A DNA stretch of 55,690 nucleotides from an uncultured Nocardiaceae bacterium (GTDB taxonomy: Bacteria; Actinomycetota; Actinomycetes; Mycobacteriales; Mycobacteriaceae). The translations under genes and the position numbers were made by a program. The stretch covers positions 1-55,690 of the forward strand of contig CAKZIX010000109.1 of the NCBI GenBank assembly GCA_936936565.1. Direction: 5' to 3'. The first letter of the stretch is position 1; the number at the start of each line of letters is the position of its first letter. Positions 1 through 7,215 of this stretch are shown here, one piece after another. Under the pieces are notes generated by a model. It was not told the DNA's origin, ran no database searches, and was given only the letters and a program-made list of their open reading frames with translations.

Positions 1-3
1 CTG

Positions 4-179
4 CGCGGGCGCGGCGCGTCGCGAGAAGTGGCTCCCAGCGTCGCGACAAGTCCGCGTAGCGTCCGCTGCGCGGGCGCGGCGCGTCGCGAGAAGTGGCTCC
101 CAGCGTCGCGACAAGTCCGCACAGCGTCAGTAACGCGGGCGCGGCGCGTCGCGAGAAGTGGCTCCCAGCGTCGCGACAA
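4..179. repeat. 65-bp tandem repeat, three copies
   Basis: Three near-identical blocks start at 4, 69 and 134, a period of exactly 65 bp. The conserved core is about 46-52 bp and the 13-bp linker varies between copies. Each core holds two copies of the palindrome TCGCGA (NruI-type) about 20 bp apart. Because 65 is not a multiple of three, the reading frame changes from copy to copy, so the array is not coding. The first copy abuts the window edge, so the array may extend upstream. Function is unknown; it lies downstream of the toxin-antitoxin operon. Confidence 0.9.
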
Positions 180-198
180 TCGCGTCTAGCTCTTCCAG

Positions 199-237
199 CG
201 GGTGGTTATGGGTGTGAATCGCATCGATAACCACCCG
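199..237 (-). terminator. Stem-loop downstream of the toxin-antitoxin operon
   Basis: A perfect 11-bp inverted repeat (199-209 with 227-237, arm CGGGTGGTTAT) encloses a 17-nt loop just after the toxin stop. There is no clear U-tract, so it could end transcription weakly or simply stabilise the 3' end. Confidence 0.5.
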
Positions 238-256
238 TTCGGCGTTCGTGTGGGGA

Positions 257-520
257 TCATCGGCGGTAGGCGTCGGCGCGGTGCCTGATCGACACGACCG
301 CTACGACGATGCGATCGTCGTCGATCGAGTAGATCACGCGGTATTCGCCGCGTCGGGCCGAATGCAATCCCTGTAGCGGACCGATCAACGGCTTCCCGAC
401 GCGTTGCGGGTTCTCGGCGAGCGGCCCGCCGCAGAAGGCCAGTACGGCCCACGCCACGGTTTGCGGGAGAGCGGCGATTGCACGCCGTGCGGACTTCGAA
501 AAGACGACGGTATAGGTCAT
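257..520 (-). CDS. relE: RelE/ParE-type toxin (RelG-like mRNA interferase)
   Basis: The 87-residue protein has the size and pattern of RelE-family ribosome-dependent mRNA interferases. It opens with MTYTVVFSKSARRAIAALP, has the central run RVGKPLIGPLQGLHSARRGEYR, and ends in HRADAYRR; these match mycobacterial RelG closely. Its start ATG overlaps the antitoxin stop by 4 bp, the usual antitoxin-first arrangement with translational coupling. By family it would cleave mRNA on the ribosome when the antitoxin is degraded. Basic residues of the ARRGEYR segment are the likely RNA contacts. The gene looks intact. Confidence 0.9.
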   Translation of the reverse strand: MTYTVVFSKSARRAIAALPQTVAWAVLAFCGGPLAENPQRVGKPLIGPLQGLHSARRGEYRVIYSIDDDRIVVAVVSIRHRADAYRR

Positions 521-795
521 CGCCCACGCGACGAACGAGCCTCGAGGTCGCTTCGGATGTCGTCCACGGTGAACCGCTCGGCGCCGGCAAGGGATTCGGC
601 GATGTCGCTGATCGCCTGTTCGTCGGCGAGCACTTCCAGTGTTTCCTCGAGGGACGCCAAGTCGTCGTAGGAGATGAGAACTGCGGACGGCCGGCCATTC
701 TTGGTGATGACCACCCGCTCGTGTGTGCTCTCGACCGATCCCACCAACGGTGACAGTCGTTCACGCACCAGAGCGAGCGGCAAGGAGCTATTCAT
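517..795 (-). CDS. Phd/YefM-family antitoxin (RelF-like)
   Basis: This 92-residue protein has the Phd/YefM N-terminal DNA-binding fold: a short strand, a helix, then the signature VVITKNGRPSAVLISYDD at about residues 28-45. An acidic C-terminal helix follows that would wrap and neutralise the toxin encoded directly downstream. It is the first gene of the two-gene operon. Such antitoxins repress their own promoter, alone and with the toxin. The ATG lies 7 nt after a near-consensus -10 and no Shine-Dalgarno is visible, so the mRNA is probably leaderless. Confidence 0.88.
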   Translation of the reverse strand: MNSSLPLALVRERLSPLVGSVESTHERVVITKNGRPSAVLISYDDLASLEETLEVLADEQAISDIAESLAGAERFTVDDIRSDLEARSSRGR

Positions 796-802
796 GTACA
801 GA

Positions 803-832
803 ATTATGCCCTTGTGGGGGCGAACCTGTCAC
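803..832 (-). promoter_or_regulatory. Promoter of the toxin-antitoxin operon (leaderless)
   Basis: On the minus strand, GTGACA (827-832) and CATAAT (803-808) are separated by 18 nt. The ATG at 795 follows 7 nt after the -10, so transcription would start at or next to the start codon. The -35 lies inside the 3' end of the upstream aldo/keto reductase gene. Confidence 0.65.
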
Positions 833-1815
833 TCCCGGTCGGCGGAGGTCCAGCGCGCGTTGGGCGAGCGGGAACCGGTGACGCCCGCGGCGACGGCGTC
901 CAGATCGTCGATGTGGGTTTCGTCCAGCTGCACCGAGAGGGCGCCGACGTTCTCGTCGATGCGCGACGGCTTGCGGGTGCCGGGGATCGGCACCACCGGG
1001 AGGCCGAACTGGTCGCCCTTGACTTTCAGCCAGGCCAGTGCGACTTGGGCGGACGTGGCGCCGACCGAATCCGCAACGGCGGCAACGGTTTCGGTGGCGA
1101 TCTGATTCGCCGTGAGGGCGGTGTCGGCGAATCGTGGAATCTTGCGGCGGAAGTCGTTGGCGCCCAACGTGTTCGCGGACACCGTGCCGGTGAGGAATCC
1201 GCGGCCGAGCGGGGAGTAGGGGACGAATCCGACGCCCAGTTCGGCGGCGGCCGGGACGACGTTGCGCTCGACGTCGCGGCTCCACACGCTCCATTCGGAT
1301 TGCACGGCGGCGATGGGGTGCACGGCGACGGCCGCGCGCAGTTCGGCCGCGGTCACTTCGGACAGTCCGAGGTGGCGGACCTTGCCCGCGGCGACGAGTT
1401 CGGCCATCGCACCGACGGTCTCCTCGATGGGCACCGACTCGTCGCGGCGGTGCATGTAGTACAGGTCGATGGCGTCGGTTCCCAAGCGGCGCAGGCTTTC
1501 CTCGACGCAACGGTGGACATACGCGCGGTCGCCGCGGGCGGTGCGTACGCCGTCCGCGGGGTTGCCGTCGATGCCGAACTTGGTCGCGAGCACCACGTCG
1601 TCGCGACGGTCTGCGAGCAGCCGCGCCACCAGCTCTTCGTTGCGCCCGCCGCCGTAGACGTTCGCGGTGTCGATGAGCGTGACGCCGGCATCGACCGCGT
1701 GGCGCAGGGTGGCCAGCGCCTCGTCTTCGGAGACCTCGCCGTAGGTTGCGGACAGGCCCATTGCGCCGAAGCCGAGCGGGCTGGTGTGCAGGTTGTCGCC
1801 GAGCAGGATCGCCAT
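829..1815 (-). CDS. Aldo/keto reductase
   Basis: A 328-residue NADPH-dependent carbonyl reductase of the AKR superfamily. The catalytic tetrad is visible: Asp49, Tyr54 (in DTANVYGGG), Lys79 (VLATKFG) and His122 (YYMHRRD). The C-terminal cofactor region carries VPIPGTRKPSRIDENV. It reads as the one-oxidoreductase-per-(β/α)8-barrel type that acts on aldehydes or sugars; the substrate is not deducible. The frame is open far upstream of 1815, but homology begins at MAILLGDN, so I take that ATG. It lies 32 bp after fdhD on the same strand and may be co-transcribed with it. Confidence 0.9.
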   Translation of the reverse strand: MAILLGDNLHTSPLGFGAMGLSATYGEVSEDEALATLRHAVDAGVTLIDTANVYGGGRNEELVARLLADRRDDVVLATKFGIDGNPADGVRTARGDRAYVHRCVEESLRRLGTDAIDLYYMHRRDESVPIEETVGAMAELVAAGKVRHLGLSEVTAAELRAAVAVHPIAAVQSEWSVWSRDVERNVVPAAAELGVGFVPYSPLGRGFLTGTVSANTLGANDFRRKIPRFADTALTANQIATETVAAVADSVGATSAQVALAWLKVKGDQFGLPVVPIPGTRKPSRIDENVGALSVQLDETHIDDLDAVAAGVTGSRSPNARWTSADRE

Positions 1816-1847
1816 GCCCACACCCTTCGCCGCGGACAGGTGTCGGG

Positions 1848-2690
1848 TCAAGAGATTTCGTCGACGCGATCGGGACGGGTGTACACGTTCATGGTGTCGC
1901 CGCGCAGGAATCCGACGAGCGTGATCCCGGTTTCGGCGGCCAGGTCTACCGCCAACGACGACGGTGCCGACACCGCACCGAGCACCGGAATACCCGCGGC
2001 CACGGCCTTCTGGACGAGCTCGAAGGAGGCCCGCCCGCTGACGATGAGCACGCATTCGGCGGCCGGGATCTGTCCGGCGGCAAGCGCCCACCCGACCACC
2101 TTGTCGACGGCGTTGTGTCGCCCGACGTCCTCGCGCACCGCGAGCAGAGTGCCGTCGGCGGTGAACAGACCCGCGGCGTGCAGACCGCCAGTGGCGTCGA
2201 ACACGCGCTGCTGGGCGCGCAGCGCCGCGGGCAGCACCGCCAACGTGCGGGCGGCGACACGTACCGGGGCGGCGGCGATGTCGAACCGCGACGACACCCG
2301 CACCTGATCCAGCGCCGACTTGCCGCATACGCCACAAGCACTGTTGGACAGCAGGTTTCGTTGCGGCAGCGGGGTCGGCCGCGCCAGTGTGACGTCGACG
2401 ACGTTGTATGTGTTCACCCCTACCGCGACGCCGGCATCCTGCTCCTCGGTCACCGATCCGGCGCAGTAGCGAATGGTCCGCACGTCGTCGATTGCGTCGA
2501 TGACGCCCTCGCTCAACAACATTCCGTGCACGAGGTCGATGTCGTTGCCCGGCGTGCGCATCGTGAGCGACCACTCGGCGCCGTCGACGCGGATCTCCAG
2601 AGGCTCCTCGACGGCCAGCACGTCGGGACGGCGCGTGACTCCGCTCGGAGAGAGGCGGTGCACCGGGCGCCGCGCGGTTACTCGACCCAT
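1848..2690 (-). CDS. fdhD: Formate dehydrogenase accessory sulfurtransferase FdhD
   Basis: A 280-residue FdhD. This family passes sulfur from a cysteine desulfurase to the molybdenum cofactor (bis-MGD) of formate dehydrogenase-type enzymes. The paired cysteines are present in SACGVCGKSAL, and the GREDVGRHNAVDK-like signature (VREDVGRHNAVDK) and VSGRASFELVQKA are clear. It follows the FdhF/YdeP-type molybdoenzyme by 83 bp on the same strand, which is its likely client. The start is the ATG at 2690 (MGRVTARRPVHRL), where homology begins; the longer open frame is a shadow. Confidence 0.95.
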   Translation of the reverse strand: MGRVTARRPVHRLSPSGVTRRPDVLAVEEPLEIRVDGAEWSLTMRTPGNDIDLVHGMLLSEGVIDAIDDVRTIRYCAGSVTEEQDAGVAVGVNTYNVVDVTLARPTPLPQRNLLSNSACGVCGKSALDQVRVSSRFDIAAAPVRVAARTLAVLPAALRAQQRVFDATGGLHAAGLFTADGTLLAVREDVGRHNAVDKVVGWALAAGQIPAAECVLIVSGRASFELVQKAVAAGIPVLGAVSAPSSLAVDLAAETGITLVGFLRGDTMNVYTRPDRVDEIS

Positions 2691-2773
2691 GTTGTCGTTC
2701 CGTCGGTGGGGCCGAATCGTCGCCGGGTCCGGGCCGCCGATCCAGCGGTGCCGCACAGGGGCGAGGCGTGCAT

Positions 2774-5062
2774 TCAGCGCTCCGCGGACTTCGGCCCGCT
2801 GCGCTCGAGGCGCACGACCACGGCTTTGGACACGGGCGTATTCGATTTGTCCGCAACGTGATCCAGCGGGACCAGGGGGTTCGTCTCCGGGTAGTAGGCC
2901 GCCGCGTTGCCGCGTGGGGTGTCGTAGGCGACCACGCGGAACTCGTGCACGCGGCGCTCGGTGCCCGCCCATTCGGACACGACGTCGACCATGTCGCCGT
3001 CGCACAGACCTAGCTCGGCGATGTCGGATGGGTTGACCAACACCACTTTCCGGCCCCCTTTCACGCCGCGGTAGCGATCGTCGAGGCCGTAGACGGTGGT
3101 GTTGTACTGGTCGTGGCTGCGCAAGGTCTGCAGCACCAGCCGCCCGGGTGGCACCGCCACCCAGCGCAGTTCGTTCACCGCGAAGTTGGCTTTGCCGGTG
3201 CTGGTGGGGAATTCGCGACTGTCCCGGGGCGGGTGCGGCATGACGAATCCGTTGCGGGTGCGCACGCGCGCGTTGTAGTCGGCGCAGCCGGGCACCACCC
3301 GGGCGATCGCATCCCGCACGGTGTCGTAGTCGGCGGCAAACGATTCCCACGGCACGGGATGTGCGTCGCCGAGTACGGCGCGGGCCAGCTGGCAGACGAC
3401 GGCGACCTCGCTGCGCAACTGCTCGCTCACCGGGCGCAGGCGGCCGGTGGACAGATGCACCATCGACATCGAATCTTCTACGGATACATGCTGTTTGCGG
3501 CCGTTGCTGGTGTCCAGGTCGGAACGCCCCAGCGTGGGCAGGATGAGTGCGGTGCGCCCGTGCACCACGTGGCTGCGATTCAGTTTGGTCGAAACCTGTA
3601 CGGTCAGTTCGCAATTGCGCAGCGCGGCCTCGGTTACCTCGGTATCCGGGGTGGCCGCAACGAAATTGCCGCCCATCGCGAAGAAGAACCTGGCCTTGCC
3701 GTCGCGCATGGCGCGGATCGCGGCCACGGTGTCGTAGCCGTGGGCGCGCGGTGCGGTGATACCGAACTCCCGATCGAGCGCGTCCAGGAACGAGTCCGGC
3801 ATGCGCTCGAAGATGCCCATGGTGCGGTCGCCCTGCACGTTCGAGTGCCCGCGCACGGGGCACACACCGGCGCCGGGTTTGCCGATCATGCCGCGCAGCA
3901 GCAAGACGTTGGTGGCCTCTTCGATGGTGGCCACGGCGTGCGTGTGCTGCGTCAAACCCATTGCCCAGCAGATGATCGTGCGTTGCGAGGCGGCGAACGC
4001 GTCGGCGGTGTCGACGAGCTGCTCGCGGGTGAGCCCGGTGGCCTCCAGCACGGTGTCGACGTCGACGGCGCCGATGTGCGCTGCCCAGTCGTCGAATCCG
4101 GCGGTGTGCGCGTCGACGAACGGGCGGTCGGCCGCGCCGCGCTCGAGCAGCAGCTTGGCGATGCCCTGAAACAGCGCCATGTCGCCGCCGATCCGGATCT
4201 GCAGGAACTCGTCGGCGATCTCGGTGCCGCCGGCGTAACCGCTGACTCGCTGTGGGTCGCGGAACCCGCGCAGCCCAGCCTCCGGCAGCGGGTTCACGGC
4301 AATGATCTTGGCGCCGTTGCGCTTTGCCGTCTCCAGGGTGGACAGCATGCGCGGATGGTTGGTGCCCGGGTTCTGTCCGGCGATCACGATGAGATCGGCG
4401 GCGGCGAGGTCGTCGATCGACACCGAGCCCTTGCCGATGCCGATCGAGGCGGTGAGCGCGGTGCCCGACGACTCGTGGCACATGTTGGAGCAGTCCGGCA
4501 GGTTGTTGGTGCCGAAGCTGCGCACGAACAGCTGGTAGGCGAAGGCGGCCTCGTTGCTGGTGCGCCCGGAGGTGTAGAAGATCGCCTCGTCGGGGCCGGC
4601 GAGCCCGCGCAACGTGTCGGCGATGATTGCGTAGGACTCGTCCCAGGTGATCGGCTCGTAGTGCGTGGCTCCCGGCCGCAGCACCATTGGATGAGTGAGC
4701 CGGCCCTGTTGCCCGAGCCAGTAGCCCGACTTACCGGCCAGATCGGCGATCGAGTGAGCGGCGAAGAACTCCGGCGTCACGGTGCGCTGTGTGGCTTCTT
4801 CGGCGACGGCCTTGGCCCCGTTCTCGCAGAACTCGGCGGGGCGGCGATGTCCGATCGGTTCGGGCCAGGCGCATCCTGGACAGTCGAATCCGTTGTGATG
4901 GTTGACCCGGGCCAGGGCGCGCGCGGTGCGTACCGGGCTCATCTGTTCGAACGCCCGCGCCATGGACACCGCCACCGCCGTCAGGCCCGCAGCCGCGGTC
5001 TTCGGCGGTGACAGCTCCAGGTCGGATTCGTCGACGTCGTCGACCGGCGGCTTACGCGTCAT
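2774..5062 (-). CDS. FdhF/YdeP family molybdopterin oxidoreductase
   Basis: A 762-residue protein of the formate-dehydrogenase-alpha-like YdeP family in the bis-MGD superfamily. N-terminal DCPGCAWPEP and EFCENGAK are the family hallmarks; they replace the classic CxxC-x3-C [4Fe-4S] ligand set. DCSNMCHESSG (active-site region) and GQNPGTNHPRML (MGD binding) follow. The C-terminal molydopterin-dinucleotide domain includes RSHDQYNTTVYGLDDRY. No twin-arginine signal is visible, so it is probably cytoplasmic. The physiological substrate of the family is unsettled; E. coli YdeP is linked to acid resistance. FdhD is encoded directly downstream. Full length. Confidence 0.92.
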   Translation of the reverse strand: MTRKPPVDDVDESDLELSPPKTAAAGLTAVAVSMARAFEQMSPVRTARALARVNHHNGFDCPGCAWPEPIGHRRPAEFCENGAKAVAEEATQRTVTPEFFAAHSIADLAGKSGYWLGQQGRLTHPMVLRPGATHYEPITWDESYAIIADTLRGLAGPDEAIFYTSGRTSNEAAFAYQLFVRSFGTNNLPDCSNMCHESSGTALTASIGIGKGSVSIDDLAAADLIVIAGQNPGTNHPRMLSTLETAKRNGAKIIAVNPLPEAGLRGFRDPQRVSGYAGGTEIADEFLQIRIGGDMALFQGIAKLLLERGAADRPFVDAHTAGFDDWAAHIGAVDVDTVLEATGLTREQLVDTADAFAASQRTIICWAMGLTQHTHAVATIEEATNVLLLRGMIGKPGAGVCPVRGHSNVQGDRTMGIFERMPDSFLDALDREFGITAPRAHGYDTVAAIRAMRDGKARFFFAMGGNFVAATPDTEVTEAALRNCELTVQVSTKLNRSHVVHGRTALILPTLGRSDLDTSNGRKQHVSVEDSMSMVHLSTGRLRPVSEQLRSEVAVVCQLARAVLGDAHPVPWESFAADYDTVRDAIARVVPGCADYNARVRTRNGFVMPHPPRDSREFPTSTGKANFAVNELRWVAVPPGRLVLQTLRSHDQYNTTVYGLDDRYRGVKGGRKVVLVNPSDIAELGLCDGDMVDVVSEWAGTERRVHEFRVVAYDTPRGNAAAYYPETNPLVPLDHVADKSNTPVSKAVVVRLERSGPKSAER

Positions 5063-5099
5063 GTGTCCATCATGCGCTGGAGGGGCCGGCCGGGCGCGG

Positions 5100-6593
5100 T
5101 CAGCTCCCGTCGACGGCGGCCGCGGCGGCGGGCAGGGCGCGGTCGCGGTCTTCGGCGACCAGCCCGATGCGGGTGCGCCGGTCCAGGATGTCGTCCGGGG
5201 TGAGCGCGCCCTCGTGCGTCACGGCGAACGCGAATTCCGCAGTGCTGACGTCGATTCCGTCGGCAACCGGCTTGTCGCCGACCAGCTCGGCGGCCTCGCT
5301 GCCGTACCGCTCGACGAGGCGAGCGGGCGCGGGCACCGCGTCGCGCGCCGCCCCGGCGACCGCGCCGACCAGCGCCACCTTGCGGGTGATGCACGGTCCG
5401 GCACCGAATTCGGCGGCAACGGCGTCGACGGCGTCCTCGGCCATCTTGCGGTAGGTGGTGAGCTTGCCGCCGACCACCGTGACCACGCCGTTGGGGGAGC
5501 GCAGCACAGCGTGGTTGCGCGAGAGGTCTGCCGTTTCACCGGCGCCGGTGTCCAGCAACGGCCGCAGGCCGGCGAAGGTGCCTCGAATGTCGCTGCGGCT
5601 CAGCGGTTCTCGCAACACGGTGTTGATGGTGTCGAGCAGGAAGTCGATCTCGTCGGCGCTGGCCTGCGCGACGTCGGGCACCGGGCCCGGGGCGTCGACG
5701 TCGGTGAGCCCGAGGTACACCCGGCCGTGTGGTGCGGGCAGCGCGAACACGAATCGGCTGGTCGATCCGGGCACCGGCACGGTCAGCGCTGCGGTGAGAC
5801 CGCCGAAGGACTCGGTATCGAACACCAGGTGGGTGCCGCGACTGGGGCGCAGTGCGATCGACGGATCGACCTGCCCGGCCCACACGCCTGCGGCGTTGAT
5901 CACGGCTCGGGCACGCACGGCGAGCTCGGATCCGGTGCGTACGTCGCGCAGGACGGCCGAGTTTCCGGTGACCTGCCGGGCCTCGACCCGGGTGAGAATC
6001 GATGCGCCGTGCCCGGCGGCGGTGCGGGCGATCGCCACGACCAGGGCAGCGTCGTCGACGAGCTGGCCGTCCCAGGCGAGCAGGCCACCCGACAATCCGT
6101 CGCGGCGCACCGTCGGCGCCAGCCGCAAGGCCTCGGCCGCCGCGACCCGCCGCGATCGGGGCAAGACGGCGGGACTGGTGTTCGCGCTGCGGCGCAGGGC
6201 GTCGCCGGCCAGGAAGCCGGCGCGCACGAGGGCACGCTGCGGTCGCCCGAGGCTGGGCACCAGCGGCACCAGCTGCGGCATCGGGCGGACCAGGTGCGGT
6301 GCCGTGTGGCGCATCAGAATGCCGCGTTCGACGGCGCTTTCGTGGGCGATGCCGATCCGGCCGCCGGCCAGGTAGCGCAGCCCGCCGTGCACGAGCTTGG
6401 AGCTGAACCGGCTGGTGCCGTGTGCCAGATCGTGCTTTTCGACCAGTACGGTGCGCAGCCCGCGGGTGGCAGCGTCCAGCGCTACGCCGACGCCGGTGAT
6501 CCCGCCGCCGACGACGAGCAGGTCGATCTGCGTGGCATCGCCGAGGGCGGCGAGTTCGTGGTCGCGGCGCTGCGCGTTGAGTGCGGTGTTCAT
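5100..6593 (-). CDS. glpD: Glycerol-3-phosphate dehydrogenase (FAD-dependent)
   Basis: A 497-residue GlpD/DAO-family flavoprotein that oxidises sn-glycerol-3-phosphate to dihydroxyacetone phosphate and feeds electrons to quinone at the membrane. The FAD-binding GGGITG lies at residues 29-34. SRFSSKLVHGGLRYL is the classic GlpD signature, and a late FAD segment reads VVTVVGGKLTTYRKMAEDAVD. The start ATG has an AAGGA ribosome site 5-6 nt upstream. It lies 14 bp after a TetR gene and near the flavoprotein and lipid kinase genes, matching the Rv2249c neighbourhood (glpD1). DHAP made here could feed the alkyl-DHAP-synthase-like neighbour (inference). Confidence 0.94.
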   Translation of the reverse strand: MNTALNAQRRDHELAALGDATQIDLLVVGGGITGVGVALDAATRGLRTVLVEKHDLAHGTSRFSSKLVHGGLRYLAGGRIGIAHESAVERGILMRHTAPHLVRPMPQLVPLVPSLGRPQRALVRAGFLAGDALRRSANTSPAVLPRSRRVAAAEALRLAPTVRRDGLSGGLLAWDGQLVDDAALVVAIARTAAGHGASILTRVEARQVTGNSAVLRDVRTGSELAVRARAVINAAGVWAGQVDPSIALRPSRGTHLVFDTESFGGLTAALTVPVPGSTSRFVFALPAPHGRVYLGLTDVDAPGPVPDVAQASADEIDFLLDTINTVLREPLSRSDIRGTFAGLRPLLDTGAGETADLSRNHAVLRSPNGVVTVVGGKLTTYRKMAEDAVDAVAAEFGAGPCITRKVALVGAVAGAARDAVPAPARLVERYGSEAAELVGDKPVADGIDVSTAEFAFAVTHEGALTPDDILDRRTRIGLVAEDRDRALPAAAAAVDGS

Positions 6594-6607
6594 CGGATTC
6601 CTTCGGT

Positions 6608-7195
6608 TCAGGGGCGCAGGTAGGCGTCGACCGCGTGCGCGAGCTCGGCGGTGAGCCGGTCCTCGGGCAGTTGCTCGGCAACCAGGCGCGCCGACTGGAC
6701 GGTGGACTGGGCGAGCAACAACAGCAGACCGGCGAGTTCGGCGGGGTTCCCGTCGCGGACGGAACCGTCGCGCTGGCCGGCCCGAACGGCGTCCTCGAAG
6801 GCGGCGAGCAGGGCCCGCTGGCTGCTGCCGGCGCGCTGAAAGACGTAGGTTGCCATCAACTCCGGGTCCGTTTGAAACAGGCTGCTGAACACCGGGTTGG
6901 CGCGCACCGCCGCGGCGCCGCCGGAAAGGGTGGACACGAGCGTGGCGCGGGTGTCCGAGCCGGACGATGCCGCCAGTGCGTCGAACATGACCTGCTGCAG
7001 CTCCCGGGTGAGCAGGTCGGCGAGCAGGCGATCGGAGTCCGGCCAGCGCCGGTAGACCGTCGGCCGGCTTACGCCGGCACGCCGTGCCACTTCGGACACA
7101 GTGGTGCGCCGGACGCCGAATTGGACCAGGCAGGCGCGTGCCGCATCGAGAATTGAATCGTCGATGTTTCCGATTGCGTTGTTACGGAGTGACAT
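6608..7195 (-). CDS. TetR-family transcriptional regulator (Rv2250c-like)
   Basis: A 195-residue TetR repressor. The helix-turn-helix is at residues 31-52 (TTVSEVARRAGVSRPTVYRRW); the rest is the all-helical ligand/dimer domain. It starts at MSLRNN (7195), only 20 bp from the divergent flavoprotein gene, and is followed 14 bp later by glpD. It most likely controls both directions; the ligand is unknown but may be a lipid or acyl-CoA. Neither this ATG nor the divergent one has a recognisable Shine-Dalgarno. Confidence 0.9.
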   Translation of the reverse strand: MSLRNNAIGNIDDSILDAARACLVQFGVRRTTVSEVARRAGVSRPTVYRRWPDSDRLLADLLTRELQQVMFDALAASSGSDTRATLVSTLSGGAAAVRANPVFSSLFQTDPELMATYVFQRAGSSQRALLAAFEDAVRAGQRDGSVRDGNPAELAGLLLLLAQSTVQSARLVAEQLPEDRLTAELAHAVDAYLRP

Positions 7196-7215
7196 TATGT
7201 GTAAAACTGTAACGC
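7181..7215. promoter_or_regulatory. Compact divergent control region, candidate TetR operator
   Basis: Only 20 bp separate the two divergent start codons. Inverted GTTAC (7181-7185) and GTAAC (7209-7213) flank an AT-rich core that is unusual for this GC-rich window. Promoter elements of each gene must lie inside the other gene's 5' end or this core, so a bound repressor would block both. The operator call is an inference. Confidence 0.4.

Noticed and set aside
4..179. CRISPR array
   Set aside because: The repeat core is longer than the variable part, the linkers are only 13 bp, and no cas genes are present.
829..2856. Single 675-codon minus-strand protein
   Set aside because: Only the part from 1815 down matches an aldo/keto reductase; the upstream half is an out-of-frame shadow of fdhD.
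1848..4481. Long N-terminal extension of FdhD
   Set aside because: The added residues are an Arg-rich shadow of the FdhF/YdeP gene; FdhD homology begins at the ATG at 2690.
3113..5011. 632-codon open frame opposite the molybdoenzyme gene
   Set aside because: A Gly/Val/His-rich shadow typical of high GC, without motifs.
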